A stretch of DNA of 64,000 nt from Toxorhynchites rutilus septentrionalis (lineage: Eukaryota > Arthropoda > Insecta > Diptera > Culicidae): assembly GCF_029784135.1 (NCBI RefSeq), contig NC_073746.1, positions 102,750,515 through 102,814,514 of the forward strand. The letters run 5' to 3'. A program made the translations under genes and the position numbers. Of this stretch, positions 55,171 to 64,000 are shown piece by piece. Numbering within the stretch: the first letter of the stretch is position 1; every line of letters starts with the position of its first letter. Below the pieces are notes generated by a model, which was given only the letters and a program-made list of their open reading frames with translations, did not search any database and was not told the origin of the DNA.

Positions 55171-57312
55171 CGATTTTACGACACTACTCTGTCGTCTTTT
55201 ACTTATTTAAAAATCACAAACATTTTTTCCATTGGAATATATCGACAGACGTTCTTATATTTCATTGTTTAAGCTAACTAAATATCTTAGGAACTATAGC
55301 TAAAGCATTAGTAAAGAATTTGATTACTAGTCTACATCTGGAATTTTTCTGAAAATTTACTGGAAAATCAGGGAATATCAGGGAAATTTTCTTCGAGTTT
55401 TGAGTCGACACCCTGGTTAATGTTTTCCAACCATCTGTGAGCGCAAAACTTCAGTGGATACACAGCACTTCCCGAATACGATGTGAATAAAGCGCGTCGT
55501 GCTGGAACATCTTTGAAGATGTGATAGATGCCTCGCAGGTACTTCGTAACATTCCATCCAGAGCAGCGAACACCTTCCTTGAATGCACCGTGCAAAATAT
55601 GCAATCCGCAGCTACCTAAATCCAAGAGCCTTTCTTCTCCATGTTCAAAGTCCATTTTCAGCTCGCGTAAAAATGACCAATTCACGTTGGGACCATCCAT
55701 CGACACCTGAAGAAGCTTGTTTAAAGGGATATTTCCCAGGCCTTCTTTAAAAGCTGCATGTAAATCTGTTGCTCGAGATCGTCCCAAGAACATTGAGGTC
55801 ATGTAACGAGTTACCACCTCCTTCTTTTCTTCATCCCAAAATCTGACATTTAGATCCATTTGCTGCTTTTTTGTAGTCTTATTTAAGGACTCGTCAAAAC
55901 CAACGACAATGCAGTTTGTATTATGCAGAGTTTTATCGAGCTCAGATTTATAATAGGGGGCAATGCCAAACAGCATCATGTAGCTCATTTTATCACGGCC
56001 TAGTTGAACCTTCTCAGCAATCTGGCTATCATGAAACATTGTTCTCAATACTACCATGTCCTTTTCAGCTGTGCGGAGTGATTTGTGACACATAACTGTT
56101 TCCAAACACCACAGGATCTCAGCTTTGATGGTATCGTTTTTCAGCATGAATTTATCGATAGTTTTCGAAGGAGGTAGAATGCTCGCAGAGGAAACTGAAG
56201 GAATCGCAACAGTAGGTACTGATTCCACAGGTGGATGATCATTTCTAGCACAACTGAATCCGATATTCTTGGAAGTGCCTGGTTCGAACGTTTGGTGTGA
56301 ATCACTCATTAGATATTTGAAAATATTTCCGGCTGTGGTTCGTTGACTATGCTTCTTTGATTTCATATGACTTTTGAGAGCCTGTTTGCCCATGTTGCTG
56401 AGAACTATTTCACAGGAACATACAGAACAGTATGCGCATCCTAGCTTAGTGTCAATTCGTTTCAACCATGATGAAAACTCCGGGTCATGCAACCAAACGC
56501 CTTGGAACGTGGTTTTGCTTGCCATTTCGAACTAAGTTCTACTGGATTTCCTATGATAAAGATAATAATTATCAGTAAAAAAGGTCACTGTAAATTGTCA
56601 GTACACTACACCTTCGCTTCAGTTGATAGTCGGGGAAGAATGCCAGACAACCTTATGATTTTATCGTACCTCTCTGCTAAAATAATGAATAAATTATTTT
56701 ACTGTATTCACCGATTATAAAATTGGCTCACCCACCTCAACTTTAACACAAAGCGAGCATCAACAATCACTTCCATTAAATGAAATTCAAACTTAAATTT
56801 TTGCAGTTCTGTTTCTGCCTACGAGCACCAACAGTCGCTTCCGTTGAACGAAATTCAAACTTAAATTCTTGCAGTTCTATTTCTTCTTACGCAAACACAT
56901 CTTTCAAATGGTCGAAAAAACAGCCCCGTGACATCGCCTATCTTACTGGCTGTGCTCGGAAAGCGCAAATATATCAGCTGTCAGTTGCATTCAACAATTG
57001 TCAAACTGGTGCTCGAGATGATGGTATCTGATAAATAACGGCTTAACACGGAGTTGGCAAAAACTGCACGAAAGTAAAAGACTTCTACTTTCGCGCCATT
57101 TTCACAGACAAAAACAAACAACATACACTGAAGTAAATGTACACATAAAACCTGGAAGGCTAAAAACTTTTATATTTTATATCCAACGAATTTCATTTTT
57201 CCCTGATTGTGGTAAAATTCCCTGATTTTCCCTGATTTTCCCTGACCATATTTGAATTCCCTGATATTCCCTGATTTTCAAGGATTTTCAAGGTAGTCGA
57301 CACCCTGGTATA

Positions 57313-58320
57313 ATATTGGAGATTGAGCAAGAAGCACAGAATCCGCTGGATGTGTTTTTTCCAAGTTAACAGCAATTGTTGCTGTCTGTTGTTATCAGCG
57401 AGCCGAAATAAGTATGTTAGGTAAATATGTCACCTTTAGCTTGATGCCGTCGGTTATAATAATGATTCAACAAATACCAACAGATAGCCTAAGATTGGAT
57501 AATTCTGGTCAGATTTCCCGGGAAACCGTTATCATCCCTGATTCTCGATTGTACCATGTGCGAAGGTGCGGTCTGCGAATATGTGACCCCTGGGAGAATT
57601 TTTCATATTTAGCGTTAGTGTATACATAAATCATTCTTTAGAAGAATTGTTGAAAATTTTTCTGTTTTCTTTATATAATTCTTTTCGGCTGTATTCTTAT
57701 TTCAATGATTTTTTTATGTTTGTAAATATTGTTTGCTGGTTTGTGGTATTACTCCAACGAAAAATAAATATATACATCCATTTTTTAGAAATATTTAGAA
57801 TTTAGAAAAAAAGCAGAACCCAAAAGAAATTCTGAAATCTATTGTACACACGAAGGAATATTAACACAACGGTACATTTTTTAAATAAAAATGGTATTAT
57901 TGTTTGATATATGAGATGAAACACCTTCGAAAAAAAGTACATCCAGGAATGCCAGATAAGCAGATTTTTTTTCTGCTATAATGTAAATTGTATTTCAAAT
58001 GTGCCCTTTTGATTCTATTGTAGTTTTAAGAAGCCGCGTATGCATTCAATTTGATTCGATGATTTGTGAAATTAAGTTTTTATTTATTTTTTCATTGCCT
58101 CGTGTCAAGAAAAATCCCAAGTAAAGTATTTTTTTTCAAACCAATTTTTCATAATTTGCTCTCCGTATGATTTTTTCGGCAGTTAAATAAATGGCATCTC
58201 TGCCAGCGATTAGGCAGTTTATTATGACGGATAAAAACTTAACGAATTCATCGCGTTCGAGTTGTCTCAATGTGCAGAGCTGAGTTGGCGATGCGATTGA
58301 CATCGCCAACATAGATCGGG
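57313..58320. other. Unassigned AT-rich stretch
   Basis: No gene, terminal repeats or RNA gene recognised between the hAT-like transposon and the GTTGCCTAATGTGTAGACGG terminus at 58326. Confidence 0.4.
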
Positions 58321-58354
58321 TTGTTGTTGCCTAATGTGTAGACGGCCTAACCCT

Positions 58355-58475
58355 TTTACGGGCAGGTGGCAGCTTTATTGCCAGCAGGATTTTACGCTAA
58401 CCGGACAGGTGGCATCTATATTGCCACCAACATTTTGCGCTAGCGGGGCAGGTGTCAACTATTTTGCCACAAATT
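58355..58475. repeat. GGGCAGGTGGCA tandem units, right part
   Basis: Three units of about 43 bp (ACGGGCAGGTGGCAGC, CCGGACAGGTGGCATC, CGGGGCAGGTGTCAAC), each followed by a partly inverted TTGCCA(C/G) partner. They continue the array seen at 50505-50582. Confidence 0.75.
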
Positions 58476-59014
58476 TTTGACGTAGGACTACGTCTCACAT
58501 TAAGGGTGCCAAATCGGAAAATAGGTCACGTTTTTATGAAATAAAGTTAATGTTAATAACTATTTTTGCTGCGAACGGATTTTGAACGATTTGCATACCA
58601 ATCGAATTGGAAGTTTTCTAAGATTTGTTTGATATGCTATACATTACAATCCCACAGTCTGCATATGGTTTAAATTAATGAAAATTGGAAGCATTCCCAT
58701 CTCCCCATACATTTGTTCTGTCCATTTGTGTGCTTTCCCGAACAGAGCTGTCAATAACGGATAACTTATGCAGCCGCAAGAATAGAAACAACGAAGGGGG
58801 ATAGCGAAAAGAGAATATTTGTCGCTAGCGTATAAGTATTGCATGTTCTCTGAAGAAAATTCTCAGAATCTTTCTGCGCTCGAAACAACAAAGGTCACTT
58901 TTTCTGCTCTGTGTTTTATGTTTCCCCTCGAGTTGTGACCAATTAGTGTATTGTTCTCGCAAAGGCAAAAGAAAGAATCGGTGCTTCTCGAAATGATTCT
59001 TCATAACCACGCCA
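58474..59014 (+). repeat. Repeat family H, copy H-g, truncated
   Basis: The left end GACGTAGGACTACGTC at 58479-58494 is followed by GGGTGCCAAATCGGAAAATA, CACGTTTTTATGAAATAAAG and TTTGATATGCTATACATTAC, as in H-e. Homology can be followed to about 58740. A TTAA-type MITE begins at 59019. No histone signal was seen. Confidence 0.55.
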
Positions 59015-59018
59015 TTAA

Positions 59019-59227
59019 CACTCCTATACTCGCGCATTGGTCTGTCAGACCGAGAAATCAATAATTCGTTCATTTCTCAGAAAATATCAACACTATGACT
59101 TTGCGATTCTATCTAGCTTTGTTATTAGTCGTTCGTCATCGTTTAGCGTATCGCATGTGTTGGTACAAAGGGAACGTGTGCCACTTTTTAACACTTTCGG
59201 TCTGACACACCGACGCGAGTATAGGAG
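59019..59227. mobile_element. TTAA-associated MITE
   Basis: Inverted ends CACTCCTATACTCGCGC and CTCCTATACTCGCGTC (right, read inward) continue into TCTGTCAGACCGA and TGTCAGACCGAAA. TTAA precedes the left end at 59015-59018; the right flank is decayed (TAAC). A related right end (GTACAGGAGGG followed by TTAA) lies at 62697-62711. Confidence 0.6.
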
Positions 59228-59845
59228 TAACTTTTTTGGACAAGTGCCTTTTTTCATATTCTAGAATATTGTTGAATGAAATGTAAAAATTAATGTTAGT
59301 GGCGACAGGATTGAACGGATTTTACTATTCGTCGTTAGATTCATGTGTTCAAAAGCAAAATATAAATGTTTGACTTTCGTATAGTTATTCGCTAAATATA
59401 ATGGTCATACATATACACACTTGTGAAAGAATTTCACTTGTGGAATAATTGTAAACAGTAAACTATAAACTAATCGGTGGCTTATAATAATTTTTAACAG
59501 TTACAGTTTCGGGGATTTTGTTTTTATAATGAACAATATTGACAAGAAAACAAGAAAAAGAAAAGGAAGTTCCTAGAAATCCTTTTATATCATCTTTTTA
59601 TGCCCCATCTAAAAAAAAAAGCATTAATTCTTAATTTACCAAGAATACAGCATATAAGAATATTAGAAATATGCAAACTTTATATTCCAAAATCTTTATC
59701 ATCTGATAATTATCTAAAAGGTCGTTATACATTCTTCTCTTCGATAAAAGACCCGAAAAACACGCAACAACTGCATGAAATGTAAAAAATATGTTTGTTT
59801 CGAGCATGCAGTTATGCAATGTTCTGATTCTTACTCCAATGAAAC
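59228..59845. other. Unassigned AT-rich stretch
   Basis: No feature supported. Confidence 0.4.
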
Positions 59846-59856
59846 CACAATCTATT

Positions 59857-62369
59857 TTTTTTTTCAATTCATTTATTTGTAAGGCTCAATCGCATAAGCT
59901 TTGCTGAGCCGCTAATTCAAGGTTTGTTTATACAAAGTTTCAACTAATTGCTATGTTTAGTAGGATTCGACCGAATACTCGCGGTTTACTTGAGGTTAAA
60001 AGGGCAACATTTTTGTGGGACGGGTCAGGTTAGGGATATGGATATGAGGTATCGTTGTCTCAACCGAGAGTTGCCGCACGCACTGTAGCATTGTGCATAA
60101 TGACCAGGTATAGCATCTGGTGTTCGACTATCTGTCGAGGGTGGGCGACGGTGAGATGGGGGGACAAGACAAACAAACTAATAACGAAAAAGAAAAACGC
60201 AAAAGCATTAAATACTTATACTAGACCGTTTCACAAACATATAGATCAACTGCATATAGCGGATATCGCGAGTTCCCAACACGTTTCTAACAGGAACATA
60301 GGGTTGTCTTCCTTGGACCTCAAGGGCATTCAAAAGGTACTCTCTGGCTGCGTAATTATCCGTACATTGCCAAACTGCGTGATCGATGTCATCGTAACCG
60401 TTTCCACACCGACAGACGTTGCTTTGAACAAGATTTATTCTGTGGAGATGCACATCTAGCGAGTAGTGGTTGGACATAAGTCTACTCATTACACGAATGA
60501 AGTCACGACTTACATCCAAACCTTTGAACCACGCTCTCGAAGAAACCTTTGGAATAATTGAATATAACCACCGCCCAAGACTTCCAGTGTCCCAATCGGT
60601 TTGCCAACTCAAGAGGGAACTCTGACGCAGTAATTGGAAAAATTCATCGTATGAACTCTGTCTATCAAACAATTCGCCTTCCTGGGCACCCACCTTTGCG
60701 AGAGTGTCCGCTTTCTCATTGCCAGGAATTGAGCAATGAGAGGGGACCCAAACAAAGGTTAACTTATAAGATCTTTCGATCAGTGCATTCATCTGCTGCC
60801 TCACTTTTGTGAGGAAATAAGATGGGTGCCTACTAGTTTTCATCGACTGGAGAGCCTCAAGCAAACTGAGACTATCCGAGAAAATGAAGTAATGGTCTGC
60901 AGGCTTGTTGGAGATCATCCCCAATGCGAAGTCGATTGCTGCCAGCTCAGCAACATAAACGGAACAAGGTTCCTGCAGTTTACGGAAGGCGCTCGAATTT
61001 TCATTGAAAACACCGAAGCCAGTGGATCCATTGAGGCGAGACCCATCAGTGAAGTATCTTTTCATGCAATTGACTTTTTGGTACTTTCGGTTAAAAATAC
61101 GGGGAATGAAAGTTGGTCGAAGCTGATCTGAAATCCCAAGTATTGCTTGTTTCATCGACAGATCGTATTCAATTGAGGAACTGCTGATGGTGAAGTGAGC
61201 ACGGTCTGGAGTAAACGATGGAGGACAAATATCTGATGAAATATAGTGATGATAAATTCTCATAAACCGAGATTGTATATTTAGATGAAGAATTTTCTCA
61301 AAGTTTTCAATCACAAGTGTGTTCGTGACACCGCATTTCACAAGTATTCTGAGAGAAAGTTCCCAGAATCGGTTCTGTAGAGGAGTTACTCCTGCCAGAA
61401 CCTCGAGACTCATGTTATGCGTTGAGTGCATACAGCCGAGAGCTATACGCAAACAATGATATTGAATTCGTTCCAATTTTAGAAGGTGACTTTTAGCTGC
61501 TGAGAGAAAGCAGAAAGAGCCATACTCCAGAATAGATAGAATAGTTGTTTTATAAAGCGTTATGAGATCTCCCGGATGAGCTACCCACCACGTGCCGCAA
61601 ATCGAGCGGAGAAAGTTGACTCTTTTTTGACATTTTTGCTTCAAATACGTAATGTGGGTATTCCAAGTGCATTTTGAATCAAACCAGACACCAAGGTACT
61701 TGAAGGTCAATGATTGGGTAATGTTTCTGCCCAAAAGCATAAGTTGCAATTGGGCTGGGGACCGCTTTCGAGTAAACACTACCAGTTCTGTTTTCTGCGG
61801 CGAGAATTCTATCCCTAAGTTCCTTGCCCAAGAAGACAAGTTATCTAGGGAATTTTGCAATGGTCTTTGCAAGTTTTCGGCATGGGGACCTCTGACGGAA
61901 ACCACACCATCATCTGCAAGTTGTCTTAGCGTGCATTGTTCTGCCAAACAACTGTCAATATCTTTCACATAAAAATTATAAAGAAGGGGGCTGAGACATG
62001 AGCCTTGGGGTAGACCCATATAACTATTTCTGGAAGTTGTCAGCTGTCCGAGGGTGAAGTTCATTTGCTTTTCTGACAACAAATTGTACAAGAAGTTATT
62101 CAAAATTCCACATCTGTTCAGATTGTCTGACAGAATTTCTATGGAAACTGAATCAAAAGGTCCCTTAATATCCAAGAATACTGAAGCCAGTTGCTCCTTG
62201 TGCGCAAAGACCAGTTGAATATCTGTAGAAAGCAACGCTAGACAATCGTTTGTTCCTTTGCTCTTGCGAAACCCAAATTGTGTACCTGATAGCAAATTAT
62301 TTGTCTCGATTCATTGATCGAGTTTTCGAAGGATCATTTTCTCCAGCAATTTTCTAATGCACGAGAGCT
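59857..62369 (-). mobile_element. 5'-truncated LINE with RT and RNase H (I-like group)
   Basis: The 11-bp duplication CACAATCTATT lies at 59846-59856 and 62370-62380. The 3' end on the minus strand has a GGCTC...GAGCC hairpin, then TTACAAATAAATGAATTG and an A run at 59857. The 5' end stops inside the RT, at the codons for ELSCIRKLLEKM, directly against the duplication. This is a textbook truncated insertion. Length is 2513 bp. Confidence 0.9.
60208..62369 (-). pseudogene. Reverse transcriptase/RNase H polyprotein, 5'-truncated
   Basis: The frame opens at the truncation point (ELSCIRKLLEKM) and has one stop near 62310 (KLDQ, stop, IETNN). From there it is open for almost 700 residues. RT blocks are FGFRKSKGTNDCLALL, FLDIKGPFDSV and YMGLPQGSCLSPLLYNFY. 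The active site reads LADD instead of YADD. RNase H follows, with D in YFTDGSRL, E in AELAAIDFAL, D in FSDSLSLLEAL and D in GNEKADTLAK; all four acidic residues are kept. A C-terminal CRCGNGYDDIDHAVWQC is a zinc-binding-like motif. An RT plus RNase H places it in the I/LOA-type LINEs. The stop, LADD and truncation make it inactive. Confidence 0.9.
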
Positions 62370-62380
62370 CACAATCTATT

Positions 62381-62820
62381 AAAACGCTTTTATGTTATTT
62401 TATAGCTCCTTATACTTCCATGAATTATATTCAGTTGCTTACTTTAGTGAAAAATTCGAATTTCGTTATTTGTGTTGGAGTGTCAAAAATTACTCTGTCT
62501 TGAGGAGGCTGATTTAGATGACTATTAAAACTTAATAAAGACAACAAAAAAACATATTTTTCATTCGATCATACTCTCTTCTTCGAATAAATGCCAACGA
62601 AGCATGAAAAATACACAATAGCAACATTACAGAGAAGTTCAATTTTCGGTCTGTGACACCGTGCGCGAGTATACGTGTTATGAATTTTGCACGCGAGTAC
62701 AGGAGGGTTAAACCTTTTCAAGGTCCTCGGAACTTTTTACTAAAGAGTTATTTATGAAGTTTCGACGTATTTGCAAATAATATCCGAAATGATAAACCAA
62801 CAAATTAAAAAAGACTCATG
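62381..62820. other. Flank with a partial TTAA-element end
   Basis: TTCGGTCTGTGACACCGTGC at about 62645 and GCACGCGAGTACAGGAGGG before TTAA at 62708 match the end of the MITE at 59019-59227. The opposite end was not found. Confidence 0.4.
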
Positions 62821-64000
62821 AGGGTTGTGTTCAAGACACGACCGCATAGTTGACGTAGGATTCCGTTAGACTATCTGTTGATTTTGGATATGTTTGAAGA
62901 ATTACATCGTTAAACTCTTTGATAATGATTTGGTGGCCCTGAAAAAGGGAATTTTGTTTGGTTGTTGGGTATTGTTTGTTCACTCCACCAGTGTTTACCG
63001 AGTGATGATGACAGAAGTATGGTAAACAGTCGTTGTGTGGTGCATATCAGATAGAAGATGCCTCAGTGGCCCTAGACGAGATGCCTCCTGTGTTATGTAT
63101 GGATGAAATAAAGAAAAAAAACTCACCAATGTAATTTAAGACAATTACCAACACCGAACACAATTATCAATTTTTCTCATCAGTAAAAACATGTTACTTT
63201 AATATAGAGAAAACATATTTGAAATGGAAAAGGTAATTTTTTAATGATTTTTACTTTCCGAGTATTTATTCAACTCAATGCGAATTTTAATTGGACTAAC
63301 AACACCTAATACTATATGTAAAGCATATGGGAAATCTCTTTTTCAAATATTCCTTCACTTTTCCAATCTTTTCTCGCCGCATGAACTTTCTTTGGGTGAA
63401 AATGAACGCAACAAAACAGACAGCTCAAACCAAACGTTCCGTTCTCGAGCGAGAACACACCTTGGTTTTTATTTATGAAAATTGAAATAAATCATTTCAT
63501 ATATCGAGTCGTTTTTAACACAACTGCTGCTATCAATTTTACAATTACATTTGTGCGAAACTTTTCACAATACACGATCGGTCATTGATATGAAATTTCA
63601 CGAGCAACCAACAATAAATTTCCAAATTTAAATTTTATTTGCTAGAATTAATCGTGTCACTCACCCTACTTGTAATATAAAGTTGCCCCCGACTTGCATA
63701 TATTTGCAATGCCGATTTCCCTCGGGCACCTTGTTTTTGATGTCTCTGTTATGGAACCCATATCGGTGGGAATAAAAACTCACCTTACTTCCTGTATTTC
63801 TTCTTCTTCTTTTTCTTTGTTCACGGAGGCTTTAAATCTAACGATTCATTCGTCTCCGTCCTGTATTTGCATTTCTCCCAGTCAACTTGGTATTGATGTC
63901 TCTGTAAGGGAACACATTTCGGTAGGAACAGAAATTCATCCTACTTTCATGTATTTGCAATTCCGATTTCCCCCAGGCAGCTTGGTTTTGATGTCTCTGT
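62821..64000 (-). repeat. Repeat family H, copy H-h, runs off the window
   Basis: The left end AGGGTTGTGTTCAAGACACG, then ACCGCATAGTTGACGTAGGA, is the right terminus of the family in inverse. A histone stem-loop relic at 62933-62956 (minus) is followed by CAAAGAG. 62900-63670 is the inverse of 38280-38900. Minisatellite units start at 63680 and continue to the window end. The promoter end lies outside. Confidence 0.65.
62933..62956 (-). promoter_or_regulatory. Degraded histone mRNA 3' stem-loop (copy H-h)
   Basis: On the minus strand the sequence reads TTCCCTTTTTCAGGGCCACC. The 3' arm AGGGCC and the ACC flank are canonical, while the first two bases of the 5' arm have changed. ATCATTATCAAAGAGTTTAA follows, as in H-b. 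The shared context with H-b and H-d supports common descent. Confidence 0.6.

Larger units (their letters stand above)
53675..55415 (+). mobile_element. hAT-like transposon, nested inner copy
   Basis: Ends CAGGGTGTCGACTACCTTGA and, read inward from 55415, CAGGGTGTCGACTCAAAACT. The 5-bp duplication GTTAA lies at 53670-53674 and 55416-55420. It is in the opposite orientation to the outer copy and much shorter (1741 bp including a 275-bp SINE). It therefore carries internal deletions. It landed within the transposase gene of a sister element. Confidence 0.9.
52405..56525 (-). pseudogene. hAT-like transposase split by the nested copy
   Basis: The gene starts at 56525. Residues 1-370 are read from 56525 to 55416. 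A BED-like finger (C33, C36, H53, H59 with LKSHMKSKKHS) binds DNA. D211 in FDESLNK and D277 in SMDGPNVN are probable catalytic residues. CAHRW (361-365) matches the conserved Cys/His-RW block. The nested copy enters after LENIN. Beyond it the frame resumes at 53674 (VAQRAVEI) to about 53370, then an intron with donor CAG|GTATAT and acceptor TTTCAG|GT. The last exon, 53270-52405, holds GNANLERGFSINAE, the C-terminal hAT motif. Apart from the insertion no frame defect was seen. Confidence 0.85.
52074..57307 (-). mobile_element. hAT-like transposon, outer copy, containing a nested copy
   Basis: Ends CAGGGTGTCGACTCAAATTC on the left and CAGGGTGTCGACTACCTTGA read inward from the right. The 5-bp duplication GTATA flanks both sides (52069-52073, 57308-57312). 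Subterminal repeats of (A/C)CCTGATATTCCCTGATTTTC lie at both ends. It holds a minus-strand transposase with BED-like zinc finger and hAT signatures. A second copy of the family (53675-55415) sits inside. hAT elements normally make 8-bp duplications; a 5-bp one points to a hAT5-type subgroup or another superfamily. Confidence 0.88.

Noticed and set aside
59019..59227. Possible miRNA-type hairpin
   Set aside because: The inverted ends and the TTAA flank are better explained by a MITE.
1..64000. LTR retrotransposons or endogenous viral sequences
   Set aside because: I looked for gag-pol frames, primer-binding sites, long direct terminal repeats and viral polymerase motifs and saw none.

Overview
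The window looks like gene-poor nuclear DNA from a mosquito, most likely a culicine close to Aedes. This is inferred from the mobile elements: a DD37E Tc1/mariner transposon of the ITmD37E type, tRNA-derived SINEs, non-LTR retrotransposons and many TA- or TTAA-flanked short inverted-repeat elements. No complete host protein gene is visible. Three minus-strand stretches (3840-4160, 39496-39764, 47424-47630) look like first exons of host genes because they end in strong splice donors; two of them start at an insect-type initiator.

Layout: 1-1858 is the right part of a hAT-like transposon carrying a TTAA-flanked insert. 3840-4160 is a candidate first exon. 6060-10840 is an apparently intact L1/Tx1-type retrotransposon (ORF1 6246-7520, ORF2 7579-10776, poly(A)). 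11500-13330 is AT-rich inverted and direct repeats. 13590-14330 is a member of repeat family H. 14340-14610 is a transposase relic. 17734-19023 is a DD37E transposon. 19584-21197 is a long foldback. 21700-23000 is a degenerate tandem repeat split by a SINE. 26465-28994 is a mariner copy carrying a foldback and a SINE. 29046-38930 is dominated by four family H copies. 40627-46027 holds SINEs, a 73-bp perfect palindrome and a foldback split by a 2.8-kb TTAA element that itself carries a SINE and another H copy. 48377-49660 is a SINE and a TA-flanked element. 52074-57307 is a hAT-like transposon with a second copy of its own family inside it, which in turn contains a SINE. 59857-62369 is a 5'-truncated LINE with RT and RNase H. 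62821-64000 is another H copy running off the window.

The most interesting feature is family H: about nine dispersed copies bounded by a GACGTAG..CTACGTC palindrome. One copy carries a recognisable histone H4 coding relic. Three carry the histone mRNA 3' stem-loop followed by a CAAAGAG downstream element. Two have well-placed Pol II core-promoter motifs. The family therefore looks derived from a replication-dependent histone gene unit and then dispersed. A second signal is a shared 3' hairpin plus AAATAAAT tail linking a long tRNA-derived SINE family to the LINE at 59857-62369.

Everything was read by eye. Family names rest on motifs, not on searches.
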